From Paucibacter aquatile (GTDB lineage: Bacteria; Pseudomonadota; Gammaproteobacteria; Burkholderiales; Burkholderiaceae_C), in contig NZ_POSP01000003.1 of the NCBI RefSeq assembly GCF_002885975.1, forward strand, positions 1,116,001 through 1,180,000: a stretch of DNA of 64,000 nucleotides, given 5' to 3'. A model generated the notes under the pieces. The model was not told where the DNA came from. It did not search any database and saw only the letters and a list, made by a program, of their open reading frames with translations. This document shows, one piece after another, positions 1 through 7,623 of the stretch (the stretch's first letter is position 1; every line of letters starts with the position of its first letter). The translations under genes were made by a program, and so were the position numbers.

Positions 1-1857
1 GCCCTTGGCGGCCTCGATGCTGGACAGGCTGACCCGCGGATCGGCGCGCATGCGCGCCTGGCCGGCTTCCAGCAGATGCAGCAGGCGGAAGGCCTGCTCC
101 AGCCCCTCGCCTTCGGCCACGATCATCTGCACCAGCTGGGCAATGTTGTCGCGCACCTGCTGGATGTCTTCCTTGCGCACCAGCACCGAGGCCGCCAGGC
201 CGCTGGGGTCGAGCGCGCGCACAAAGCCCTCGCCAAAGACCTGCAGATCCTCGGCCTTCAACACCGCCAGGGCCGCGCGCAGACGCGCCAAGGCCCGCGG
301 CGAGGCATTGCGCAAGACCTGGCCCTCGATGAAAGGCCGCATGCCGTCGATGTGCGAGGCCGCGTCGGCAATCGCGCGGCGCTGCGCGGTGACCGCGTCG
401 AGATGGCGCAGCTCCGGGCTTTCGATCAAGGCGCCCGCGAACAGCATCAACGCGGCCAAGGTCTGCTCGCGCAAAGGGCGGCTGGCAAAGCTGCTGAAAT
501 CGTCGCGCGCAAAGGCATGGAGCGCGCGCACCAGCAGCACCTCCGGCCGGCGCAGGAAGGACTCAAAGCCATCGACGCGGTAGTCCACCCCCAGCTTGAG
601 CAGCTCGCGCTCCAGCAGGATGGACTGGGCCGGGCGGCGCAGCAGGATGCGCAGCTCGTGGCGCTCGGCCTGGCGCAGATGGGCCTGGGCCAGACGTGCC
701 ACCTGCTGCGCCATCACCCGCGCCGATTCACAAGGCAGCAGCTCGATCTCGGTGGCGCAATGTGCGGCCGCGGCATAAGCCTTGTTGTGGGCCAGGCGGC
801 CGGCCATCAGCGCCAGCTCGGGGCCGAAGCGGTGGCTGGCCGTCAGCGGCAGGCGCACCGGCCGGCCGATCTCCTGCTCGAAGCTCTGGTGCATGAAAGC
901 AGCCTCGGCGCCGGCCTGCGAGTGAATCACCTGATCGCGGTCACCCACGCCGACGAAAGCAGCGCGGCGGTTGGCCTCCAGCACCGCCTTGAGCACGGTG
1001 AACATGGCCCGGTTGGTGTCGTGCATCTCGTCCACCACGATCAAGGCCAGGCCCTGGGCCAGGGGTGAGCCCTCGCGCGGGATCTCGTCGCGCAGCAAGG
1101 CGCGGGCCAGGTCGTAGCAGGCGTCGCCCTCACAGCGGAACTCCGGCCGGTCCGGGTGGCCGCCGCGGCGGATGAACTCATAGGCCGAGCGCACGCGCAG
1201 GCTCAGGTAGTCAAATCCCAGGTCCTCGGCCAAGGCGGGGCTCATGGCCTCATCCTCATCGAGCTGCTCGATCAGCATGCGGCCCTTGAGCACGGCAAAG
1301 GTCTGCAGCAAGCCCTCGGCCAGCGCCGCCGGCGAGCCATCGACGCTGAGCTCCTCGGGGTGTCGCTCACCCGGCAGGGTCTGCGCCCTCTCGACCGCGC
1401 GCAGCAGGTAAGGCTTGACCTGCTCCAGGCGCTGCAGGGACAGGGGACGCCCGCCTTCGATGCACTCCAGCACCTCAAGACTGAAGGCCTCGAAGCTCTG
1501 CACGCGGATCGCATCGACCAGCTCGGCCGGCAAACCCACCCAGCGCAGCTGCGCGCGCAAGGCCAGCACGGCCGGCGCGGTGTAGGTCAGGGCCAGGATC
1601 ATGGCCGGATCGGCGCCCCGCATCAGGGCCTGCGCGATGCGCAAGGCCAGGCTGGTGGTCTTGGCGGCGCCGGCATTAGCCTCGATCAGCACATGGCGGG
1701 CGCGCGTGGCCTGGATCCGCTGCTGCTCCTCGGTCGGCGCGAAATGCTCGGGCACGAACAGGGCTTCGGGCTGCTCCGTGATCGGCGCTTCGGCAGGATT
1801 GGCCAAATGGGCGGGTGGCTCGGCGCCCGGCGCCGCACCGGTGTCTGAAGCGCTCAC
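1..1857 (-). CDS. UvrD/Rep-family superfamily 1 DNA helicase, 3' end outside the window
   Basis: The first 619 codons of an ATP-dependent DNA helicase; the gene runs off the left edge. I chose the GTG at 1857, ten bases after the dnaB stop, because the frame then reads through without interruption. Visible parts are a Q-motif-like TEEQ at 42-45, a Walker A loop GAAKTT at 63-68, a motif II of DEMHD at 276-280 and a motif III-like VGDRDQ followed by an AGAEAAF stretch. The second Gly of the usual GxGKT loop is replaced by Ala, and DExQD by DEMHD; I recall this ANAGAAKTT form from betaproteobacterial homologues. The later motifs IV-VI are only partly covered. Probably co-transcribed with dnaB. 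The exact role (repair, replication restart or other) is not shown by the sequence. Confidence 0.88.
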   Translation of the reverse strand, partial: MSASDTGAAPGAEPPAHLANPAEAPITEQPEALFVPEHFAPTEEQQRIQATRARHVLIEANAGAAKTTSLALRIAQALMRGADPAMILALTYTAPAVLALRAQLRWVGLPAELVDAIRVQSFEAFSLEVLECIEGGRPLSLQRLEQVKPYLLRAVERAQTLPGERHPEELSVDGSPAALAEGLLQTFAVLKGRMLIEQLDEDEAMSPALAEDLGFDYLSLRVRSAYEFIRRGGHPDRPEFRCEGDACYDLARALLRDEIPREGSPLAQGLALIVVDEMHDTNRAMFTVLKAVLEANRRAAFVGVGDRDQVIHSQAGAEAAFMHQSFEQEIGRPVRLPLTASHRFGPELALMAGRLAHNKAYAAAAHCATEIELLPCESARVMAQQVARLAQAHLRQAERHELRILLRRPAQSILLERELLKLGVDYRVDGFESFLRRPEVLLVRALHAFARDDFSSFASRPLREQTLAALMLFAGALIESPELRHLDAVTAQRRAIADAASHIDGMRPFIEGQVLRNASPRALARLRAALAVLKAEDLQVFGEGFVRALDPSGLAASVLVRKEDIQQVRDNIAQLVQMIVAEGEGLEQAFRLLHLLEAGQARMRADPRVSLSSIEAAKG

Positions 1858-1867
1858 CGGCCGCGAC

Positions 1868-3322
1868 TCAGTACTCGTCACCGACCGGGCTGACATAGTC
1901 CGGCGACAGGTTCTCGAACTTGGTGTGCATGCGCTGGAAGGCCAGCTTGATGGTGCCGACCGGGCCATTCCGCTGCTTGGCGATGATGATCTCAGCCACG
2001 CCCGGTTCCTTGCACTCTTCCTTGGTGTAGTACTCGTCGCGGTAGATGAACATGATGATGTCGGCATCCTGCTCGATGGCGCCCGATTCGCGCAGGTCGG
2101 ACATCATGGGACGCTTGTCAGGCCGCTGCTCCACCGAGCGGTTCAGCTGCGAGAGCGCGATCACCGGGCATTTCAGCTCCTTGGCCAGGGCTTTCAGGCC
2201 GCGCGAGATTTCGCCGATGACGGTGGCGCGGTTTTCTTCATTGCCGCCGCCATTGCCGCTCATCAGCTGCAGGTAGTCGATGATGATGAGGCCGAGCTGG
2301 CCGCTGATGCGGGCCTGGCGGCGCGCACGCGCGCGCACTTCGGACGGGCTCAGGCCCGGGCTTTCATCGATGTAGATATGGGCCTTGCCGAGCTTGTCCA
2401 CCGCCTCGGACAGGCGGCCCCATTCGTCGTCATTCAAGCGCCCGAGGCGCAGACGGCTCTGGTCGATGCGGCCCACCGAACCCACCATCCGCAATGCCAG
2501 CTGGGCGGCGCCCATTTCCATGGAGTAGATGACGACGGGCAGGCCTTCGTTGATGGCTACGTTCTCGCCGATATTGACCACGAAGGCCGTCTTGCCCATG
2601 GAGGGGCGCGCGGCCAGGATGATCAGGTCGCCCGGCTGCAGACCGGCGGTCTGTTTGTCGAGGTCGTAGAAGCCGGTGCGCACGCCGGTGACGTCCTCGG
2701 CGCCGTTCTCGGCCAGTTCGTTGACCCGGTCGATCAGGTCCACCACCAGGTTGTCCATGCTCTGGAAACCCTGGCCGCTGCGATTGCCTTCCTCGTTGAT
2801 GCGGAAGATCTTGCCCTCGGCCTCGTCAACGATTTCCTTGACCGCACGGCCCTGCGGGTTCATGGCCGCGCTGGCGATTTCATCGCTGGCCGAGACCAGC
2901 TTGCGCAGCACGGCCCGCTCGCGCACGATCTCGGCATAACGCCGCATATTGGCGGCACTCGGCACGCTTTGCGCCAGGGCATTCAGATACGCGAGGCCAC
3001 CGCATTCCTCGGCCTTGCCGACCGAGGTCAGCTCCTCGAACACGGTCACCACATCGGCCGGTTTGGCGGCATTGATCAGCTTGCCCAGGGCCAGGTAGAT
3101 GTGCTTGTGCTCGAAGCGGTAGAAATCCGATTCGCTCAGCAGATCGCCGGCGCGGTCCCAGGCGCTGTTGTCGATCAGGAGACCACCCAGCACGCTCTGC
3201 TCCGCCTCGATCGAGTGCGGCGGCACGCGCAGGCGGGCCACATCGTCATCGCGGCCGGCGCTGCCGCCTGGCAAGGAACCTGAGGATCCGGGCAAGGGAG
3301 TGGGAGAGAAAGTGGCGCTCAT
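1868..3322 (-). CDS. dnaB: Replicative DNA helicase DnaB
   Basis: Hexameric 5'-3' helicase that unwinds the chromosome at the replication fork. The 484-residue protein has an N-terminal DnaB domain (about 30-135), a linker, and a RecA-like motor with Walker A ARPSMGKT at 238-245, Walker B IIIDYLQLM and a C-terminal KQRNGPVGT loop, all as expected for a full-length DnaB. The frame is open 44 codons further upstream, but those residues look non-coding; the ATG at 3322 (MSATFSP) gives the family's usual start. It lies downstream of rplI, separated by a terminator, and its own leader contains DnaA-box-like sites. Confidence 0.97.
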   Translation of the reverse strand: MSATFSPTPLPGSSGSLPGGSAGRDDDVARLRVPPHSIEAEQSVLGGLLIDNSAWDRAGDLLSESDFYRFEHKHIYLALGKLINAAKPADVVTVFEELTSVGKAEECGGLAYLNALAQSVPSAANMRRYAEIVRERAVLRKLVSASDEIASAAMNPQGRAVKEIVDEAEGKIFRINEEGNRSGQGFQSMDNLVVDLIDRVNELAENGAEDVTGVRTGFYDLDKQTAGLQPGDLIILAARPSMGKTAFVVNIGENVAINEGLPVVIYSMEMGAAQLALRMVGSVGRIDQSRLRLGRLNDDEWGRLSEAVDKLGKAHIYIDESPGLSPSEVRARARRQARISGQLGLIIIDYLQLMSGNGGGNEENRATVIGEISRGLKALAKELKCPVIALSQLNRSVEQRPDKRPMMSDLRESGAIEQDADIIMFIYRDEYYTKEECKEPGVAEIIIAKQRNGPVGTIKLAFQRMHTKFENLSPDYVSPVGDEY

Positions 3323-3382
3323 GGATGGCAGGAGGGGTCGCAGTTCGGGCGGGCTGAACAGGGCAAGGCAATCAAGACCGGG

Positions 3383-3421
3383 CTGTCCACAGGCCTGCCC
3401 TGTGGACAAGCCTGTGGATAG
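3383..3421. promoter_or_regulatory. Cluster of three DnaA-box-like nonamers in the dnaB leader
   Basis: Three 9-mers close to the DnaA consensus TTATCCACA lie within 39 bases: CTGTCCACA at 3383-3391 (plus), and TTGTCCACA (3401-3409) and CTATCCACA (3413-3421) on the minus strand. The two minus-strand sites have one mismatch each; the first has two. They sit between a possible dnaB -10 (TATACA at 3436-3441, minus) and the dnaB ATG, where bound DnaA could modulate transcription. Function is inferred. Confidence 0.45.
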
Positions 3422-3435
3422 CCTGGGGGCAGCGT

Positions 3436-3462
3436 TGTATAAACCGCCGCCCAAAAACGCAA
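3436..3462 (-). promoter_or_regulatory. Possible dnaB promoter
   Basis: On the minus strand TATACA (3436-3441) resembles a -10 box. TTGCGT (3457-3462) is a candidate -35, but the spacer is only 15 bases, so this is a tentative call. It overlaps the tail of the rplI terminator. Confidence 0.35.
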
Positions 3463-3493
3463 AAAGCCGACACTGCGGACAGCATCGGCTTTT
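3462..3493 (-). terminator. Intrinsic terminator after rplI
   Basis: On the minus strand, AAAAGCCGA and TCGGCTTTT form a 9-bp stem around a 14-base loop, followed by T-rich sequence. It lies 38 bases past the rplI stop and should end the rpsF-priB-rpsR-rplI transcript before dnaB. Confidence 0.8.
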
Positions 3494-3530
3494 CGACTGT
3501 CTGACCGCTGACGGTCAGTGACACCGGAGT

Positions 3531-3983
3531 TTACTCGGCGTCGCGCACCACTTGCACGCTGATTTCGACGACCACATCGGTGTGGGCGGCGACAGCGACG
3601 GTGAACTCACCGACAGCCTTCAGCGGGCCATTGGGCATGCGCACTTGCGCCTTGGCGATGGAGAAGCCCAGCTTCACCAGGCCTTCGGCCACGTCGGCGT
3701 TGGTCACCGAGCCGAACAGACGGCCGTCCACGCCAGCCTTTTGGCTGATGCGCACGGTCTTGCCGGCCAGGGCTTCGCCCACGGCTTGTGCAGCGGCCAG
3801 CTTTTCAGCAGCGGCCTTTTCCAGTTCGGCGCGCTTGGCTTCGAACTCGGCGATCGCGGTGGCCGTGGCACGACGTGCCTGGCGGGTCGGGATCAGGAAG
3901 TTGCGTGCGTAGCCGTCCTTGACCTTGACGACGTCGCCCAGGTTGCCGAGGTTCGCGACCTTTTCAAGCAGAATGATTTGCAT
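3531..3983 (-). CDS. rplI: 50S ribosomal protein bL9
   Basis: Large-subunit protein of 150 residues, the normal length. The N-terminal rRNA-binding domain is plain (MQIILLEKVANLG, then the DGYARNFLIP signature near 23-32), followed by the Ala/Lys/Glu-rich connecting helix and a C-terminal domain. Last gene of the rpsF-priB-rpsR-rplI operon, 13 bases after rpsR. Confidence 0.98.
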   Translation of the reverse strand: MQIILLEKVANLGNLGDVVKVKDGYARNFLIPTRQARRATATAIAEFEAKRAELEKAAAEKLAAAQAVGEALAGKTVRISQKAGVDGRLFGSVTNADVAEGLVKLGFSIAKAQVRMPNGPLKAVGEFTVAVAAHTDVVVEISVQVVRDAE

Positions 3984-3996
3984 GTTGGGTTACTCC

Positions 3997-4287
3997 TCAG
4001 ACCTTGTGCTGGTCGCTGTAGGGCAGCATGGCCAGGAAACGGGCGCGCTTGATGGCGACCGTCAGCTGACGCTGGAAGAAAGCGCGGGTGCCCGTCAGGC
4101 GAGCCGGCGTGATCTTGCCGTTTTCGCCGATGAAATCGCGCAGGGTGTCGATGTCCTTGTAATCGATCTGCTCAACACCGGTGACGGTGAAGCGGCAGAA
4201 ACGCTTGCGGCGGAACAGCAGGGATTGGGTGTTGCGCTTGGGCTTCTTGTCTTTGGAGAAGCGACCCTTGCCACGTGGTGGTGCCAT
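3997..4287 (-). CDS. rpsR: 30S ribosomal protein bS18
   Basis: Small-subunit protein of 96 residues that contacts bS6 on the platform. The basic N terminus, the RRKRFCRF segment and the IDYKDIDTLRDFI helix are typical of bS18. It lies between priB and rplI, the usual betaproteobacterial order. Confidence 0.98.
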   Translation of the reverse strand: MAPPRGKGRFSKDKKPKRNTQSLLFRRKRFCRFTVTGVEQIDYKDIDTLRDFIGENGKITPARLTGTRAFFQRQLTVAIKRARFLAMLPYSDQHKV

Positions 4288-4331
4288 CGTATGACCTCTT
4301 TAATTTAATCCGGATTCGAACAATTCGGTGT

Positions 4332-4619
4332 TCAGTTGGGTGTCAGAGCGGTGATGTGGAAGATGGTTCCACGGCCGTTCTTCTGAGCGCTGAGGAAGCC
4401 TGTGAACAGTGCATTGCCTCCCACTCCCAGCGACTGCAGGCGCTTGCCGATCTCACCGATTGCGACCGCCTTGATTTCCATGGAAACCTTGCGCGGCTTG
4501 CCAGCTTCCTGGACCTGGGATTCGTGCTTGAGCATCGCATCCAGGGCCATCAGTCCGGCCGGTGTGTATCTGACAAGCCCCAGCTCCAGCAGCTGTGCTT
4601 GCAAAACCAGTTGGTTCAA
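4332..4619 (-). CDS. priB: Primosomal replication protein N (PriB)
   Basis: Single-stranded-DNA-binding OB-fold protein that works with PriA in replication restart. The 95 residues include the family's RYTPAG segment (17-22), LKHES (31-35) and SMEIKAVAIG (46-55). Translation starts at TTG (4619): no ATG or GTG occurs in frame upstream before sequence without coding character, and MNQLVLQAQL aligns with the PriB N terminus. A weak start may keep its level far below the neighbouring ribosomal proteins. Confidence 0.93.
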   Translation of the reverse strand: MNQLVLQAQLLELGLVRYTPAGLMALDAMLKHESQVQEAGKPRKVSMEIKAVAIGEIGKRLQSLGVGGNALFTGFLSAQKNGRGTIFHITALTPN

Positions 4620-4704
4620 AGTGAAAGAGAACGCAGTCGGGTCTTGAAAGGCACGCTGGTGGCCAGTTCGCTGGCAACCTTCATGAACACGGAGCTAAGC
4701 CTGA

Positions 4705-5067
4705 TCAGGCCGTTGCGACTTGGGGCGCCTTGCGGGCGTCTTCGCGTTCCACGGTCTTCATCATCACCGAAGGCGTGGTTTCAGCCTTGGCCTTCACCAC
4801 GGTCAGGTGGCGCAGGATGGCGTCGTTGAAGCGGAAGCCGGTTTCGAGCTCAGCCAGGGTTTCCTTGCTGCATTCGATGTTGACGCACAGGTAGTGAGCC
4901 TTGGCCAGCTTTTGAATCAGGTAAGCCATCTGACGACGGCCCCAGTCTTCAACGCGGTGCACAGCGCCGCCATTGCTGGTGATCAGGGTCTTGTAGCGCT
5001 CCAGCATGGCCGGAACTTGTTCGCTTTGATCCGGATGGATCAGCAAAACGATTTCATAGTGACGCAT
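4705..5067 (-). CDS. rpsF: 30S ribosomal protein bS6
   Basis: Small-subunit protein of 120 residues, first gene of its operon. MRHYEIVLLIHPDQSEQV, GRRQMAYLIQKL and the C-terminal Lys/Glu-rich tail are typical of bS6, partner of bS18. An AGGAG-type ribosome site precedes the ATG. An 85-base gap without another gene separates it from priB. Confidence 0.98.
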   Translation of the reverse strand: MRHYEIVLLIHPDQSEQVPAMLERYKTLITSNGGAVHRVEDWGRRQMAYLIQKLAKAHYLCVNIECSKETLAELETGFRFNDAILRHLTVVKAKAETTPSVMMKTVEREDARKAPQVATA

Positions 5068-5189
5068 AAATACTCCTTGTGGATTCCAGGCTGAGCCGGC
5101 CGACGCCCGACAGTGGACCGCCCTGCTTTCGCCTGTGGAAGCCGTGCCACAGCGTCAGTTCACGTGGTCACGGCAAGGGGGAACCCGCA

Positions 5190-5219
5190 ATTGTAGCGCA
5201 GTTTCTCGATTTCCACCAA
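5190..5219 (-). promoter_or_regulatory. Sigma-70-type promoter for the rpsF operon
   Basis: On the minus strand TTGGTG (5214-5219) and TACAAT (5190-5195) are separated by 18 bases, about 120 bases upstream of rpsF. This is the only good promoter-like pair in the gap. A perfect 16-base palindrome at 5222-5237 lies just upstream of it. Confidence 0.6.
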
Positions 5220-5252
5220 GGTTTGCGTGCACGCAAAGCGGCGGGTTCGAGC

Positions 5253-7316
5253 TCAGAACTGTGTCGATGGCGGCTGCGGGCGCGGCGGGCTGCGCAACTG
5301 ATCCAGCATATGGGCCTGCGCCGCCGAAGGCCGCGGCGTCAGCCAGCTGACCAGCACAATGGCCAGGAAACCGGCCGGTACACCAAACACCCCAGCCGAG
5401 ACGGGCGCGATGCCGCCGATCAGCTGGGCCGGCCCCGGCACGCCCAAGGCCAGGCGCAAGCTGGGGCTGGCCGCCACCATGTAGTACACCGTCACCGCCA
5501 GACCGGTCAGCATGCCGGCCAGTGCACCCCAACCATTGGCACGGCGCCAGAAAATGCCCAGCACCAGCGCGGGGAAGAAAGTGGCGCCGGCGATGGAGAA
5601 CGCCGCTGACACCAGCAGCAGGATGTCCGCCGGCTTTTGCGCCGCCACGGCGGCGGCCGCCAAAGCCGTGGCCAGCAGCAAGGCCTTGGACAAGGTGACG
5701 CGGCGCGTCATCGAGGCCTGCGGGTTGAAGAGCCGGTAGTAGACATCGTTGGACAAGGCGGCCGAGATGGTCAGCAACAAGCCATCGGCCGTCGACAGCG
5801 CCGCTGCCAGGCCACCGGCCGCCACCAGGGCCGAGATGACGAAGGGCAGGCCCATCAGCTCGGGCGCCATCAGCAGGATGATGTCTCCACTGATGCGCAG
5901 CTCACCGAGCTGCAGGATGCCGTCGCCATTGACGTCGCTGACCGCCAGCAAGCCGGGATCGACCCGGGTCCACTGCATGATCCAGCCGGGCAACTGCTCG
6001 AAGGGCGTGCCCACCAGATGGGTGAAGACCTCGTACTTGACCATCACGGCCAGGGCTGGCGCGGTGATGTAGAGCAGCGAGATGAAAAGCAGGGACCAGG
6101 CCACCGAACTGCGCGCCTCGCGCACCGTGGGCGTGGTGTAGAAGCGCGTCAACAAGTGCGGCAGGCCGGCCGTACCCACCACCAGGCAGAACACCAGGGC
6201 CAGGAAGTTGCGCCGCGACTCCTCGAACTTGTGCTGCTCCGGCGCACTGCCCTGCGGATGGCCCGCGTAGGCCAGCGCATGCTCCGGCATGCCGCCCAGC
6301 GGTTGCGCCCGCGCCTCGTTGTAAGCACGGCCTCGTTGCCATTGCTCGGCCGCCTCATGGGGCGTGCGAGGCAAGGCCGCCTGGCGCTTCTCGGCCGCCT
6401 GAATGGCGGCCAGCGGGGCATCCTGCGCCTTGAGTGCCGCCACCTGCCGGGCCGCCTCAGCGCGCTCGGCCGCCAGCGCCTCGGGCACTTCTTGCAACTT
6501 GCGCTCAAAACCGGCTGCCCGCTCGGCGAAGGCGGCTCGCACCTGCAACTCGGCCGGGTCGCGCAGCAATCGCTGCTCGGTCACGCTGATCTGCTGCAGT
6601 TGCTGGCCGTAGCTGAGCTGGGGCAACGGCATGCCTGTCTGTTTGACACTCATCCAGATCACAGGCACCAGATAGGCCAGCAAGAGCACGATGTACTGCG
6701 CCACTTGGGTCCAGGTCACGGCCCGCATGCCCCCCAGAAATGAGCAGACCAGCACGCCGCCCAGACCGAGAAACACCCCGATCTCGAAACTGAAGCCCGT
6801 CAGGCGCGCCGTGATCAGGCCCACCCCGTAAATCTGCGCCACCACATAGATGAAGGACACCAGCATGGCCGCCAATGCGCCCAGCAGACGCGGCGCCATG
6901 CCGCCGTAGCGGGCACCGAGAAAGTCCGGGATGGTGTACTGCCCGAACTGGCGCAGATACGGCGCCAGGCACAAAGCCACCAGACAAAAGCCGCCCGTCC
7001 AACCCAGCACATAGGCCAAGCCGCCATATCCACTGAGGTAGAGCGTGCCGGCCAGGCCGATGAAGCTGGCCGCGCTCATCCAATCAGCACCGGCCGCCAT
7101 GCCATTGAAAATGGCCGGCACGCGACGGCCGGCCACGTAGTACTCGTCGGCATCGGTGGTGCGACTGAACAGGCCGATGCAGGCGTAGACCACCACGGTG
7201 GCGGCCAGAAAACTGATGCCAATCGCGCTCTTGGACAGACCCAGCCGCTCCAGCACCGCCAGGCACAGCAGGAAGAACAGAAAACCCAGGGTGAAGCCCA
7301 GGTAGATGCGCTTCAT
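5253..7316 (-). CDS. VC_2705-type sodium:solute symporter
   Basis: Inner-membrane Na+-coupled carrier of the SSS family, close to acetate permease ActP; the substrate is probably a small carboxylate but cannot be read from sequence. The 687 residues include many hydrophobic segments, the GRRVPAIFNGMAAGADWMSA stretch near 63-82 and an LSTADGLLLT motif late in the protein. A hydrophilic, Ala/Glu/Gln-rich insertion occupies about 235-365, and an EF-hand-like loop DVNGDGILQLGE lies at 461-472; I recall both from the VC_2705 subfamily. The frame is open 98 codons upstream, but those residues are Arg/Gly/Pro-rich and non-hydrophobic, so I start at ATG 7316 (MKRIYLGF). Confidence 0.92.
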   Translation of the reverse strand: MKRIYLGFTLGFLFFLLCLAVLERLGLSKSAIGISFLAATVVVYACIGLFSRTTDADEYYVAGRRVPAIFNGMAAGADWMSAASFIGLAGTLYLSGYGGLAYVLGWTGGFCLVALCLAPYLRQFGQYTIPDFLGARYGGMAPRLLGALAAMLVSFIYVVAQIYGVGLITARLTGFSFEIGVFLGLGGVLVCSFLGGMRAVTWTQVAQYIVLLLAYLVPVIWMSVKQTGMPLPQLSYGQQLQQISVTEQRLLRDPAELQVRAAFAERAAGFERKLQEVPEALAAERAEAARQVAALKAQDAPLAAIQAAEKRQAALPRTPHEAAEQWQRGRAYNEARAQPLGGMPEHALAYAGHPQGSAPEQHKFEESRRNFLALVFCLVVGTAGLPHLLTRFYTTPTVREARSSVAWSLLFISLLYITAPALAVMVKYEVFTHLVGTPFEQLPGWIMQWTRVDPGLLAVSDVNGDGILQLGELRISGDIILLMAPELMGLPFVISALVAAGGLAAALSTADGLLLTISAALSNDVYYRLFNPQASMTRRVTLSKALLLATALAAAAVAAQKPADILLLVSAAFSIAGATFFPALVLGIFWRRANGWGALAGMLTGLAVTVYYMVAASPSLRLALGVPGPAQLIGGIAPVSAGVFGVPAGFLAIVLVSWLTPRPSAAQAHMLDQLRSPPRPQPPSTQF

Positions 7317-7623
7317 GCGTGCCGCCAGAGGCAGCGGTGGCCGGGGGGCAAAGGAGCGGGAGCGAACAAAAGCCACGGTGAGTCTGCAGGTCTGGGCGAC
7401 GAGAACACGAAAGAGGTGGCAGCGAGGGATGCGCCAGGGCCGGTGGCCTGCCCCCATCATGCGAGCCCCGGCCCCCTGCTGTCGATACCGAAAACCCGAG
7501 GCTTGCCGCCCCGAGGTCCGGCGGACGCCCAGACGCCCTTGCAAGAAACAAAAACGGCCCGCGTCAAGCGGGCCGTTCGGTCTCAATCCATCGAACCAGC
7601 GCCCAAGCACCGGCCCGTGGCCA
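7317..7623. other. Intergenic region between ppsA and the symporter gene
   Basis: About 300 bases with no convincing gene. It holds the ppsA terminator (7554-7578) and presumably the symporter promoter, for which I see no clear sigma-70 boxes. Frames open here on either strand give Arg/Pro-rich translations typical of non-coding high-GC DNA. Confidence 0.6.
7554..7578 (-). terminator. Intrinsic terminator after ppsA
   Basis: ACGGCCCGC and GCGGGCCGT form a perfect 9-bp stem with a 5-base loop; on the minus strand it is followed by TTTTTG. It is 46 bases past the ppsA stop. Confidence 0.88.

Noticed and set aside
76..1068. A plus-strand open frame of 330 codons at the left edge
   Set aside because: Antisense to the UvrD-like helicase, whose motifs are on the minus strand.
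5222..5237. Perfect 16-base palindrome TTTGCGTGCACGCAAA
   Set aside because: It could be an operator or symporter 3' hairpin, but it has no loop or T-run and no partner site, so I did not assign a function beyond noting it next to the rpsF promoter.
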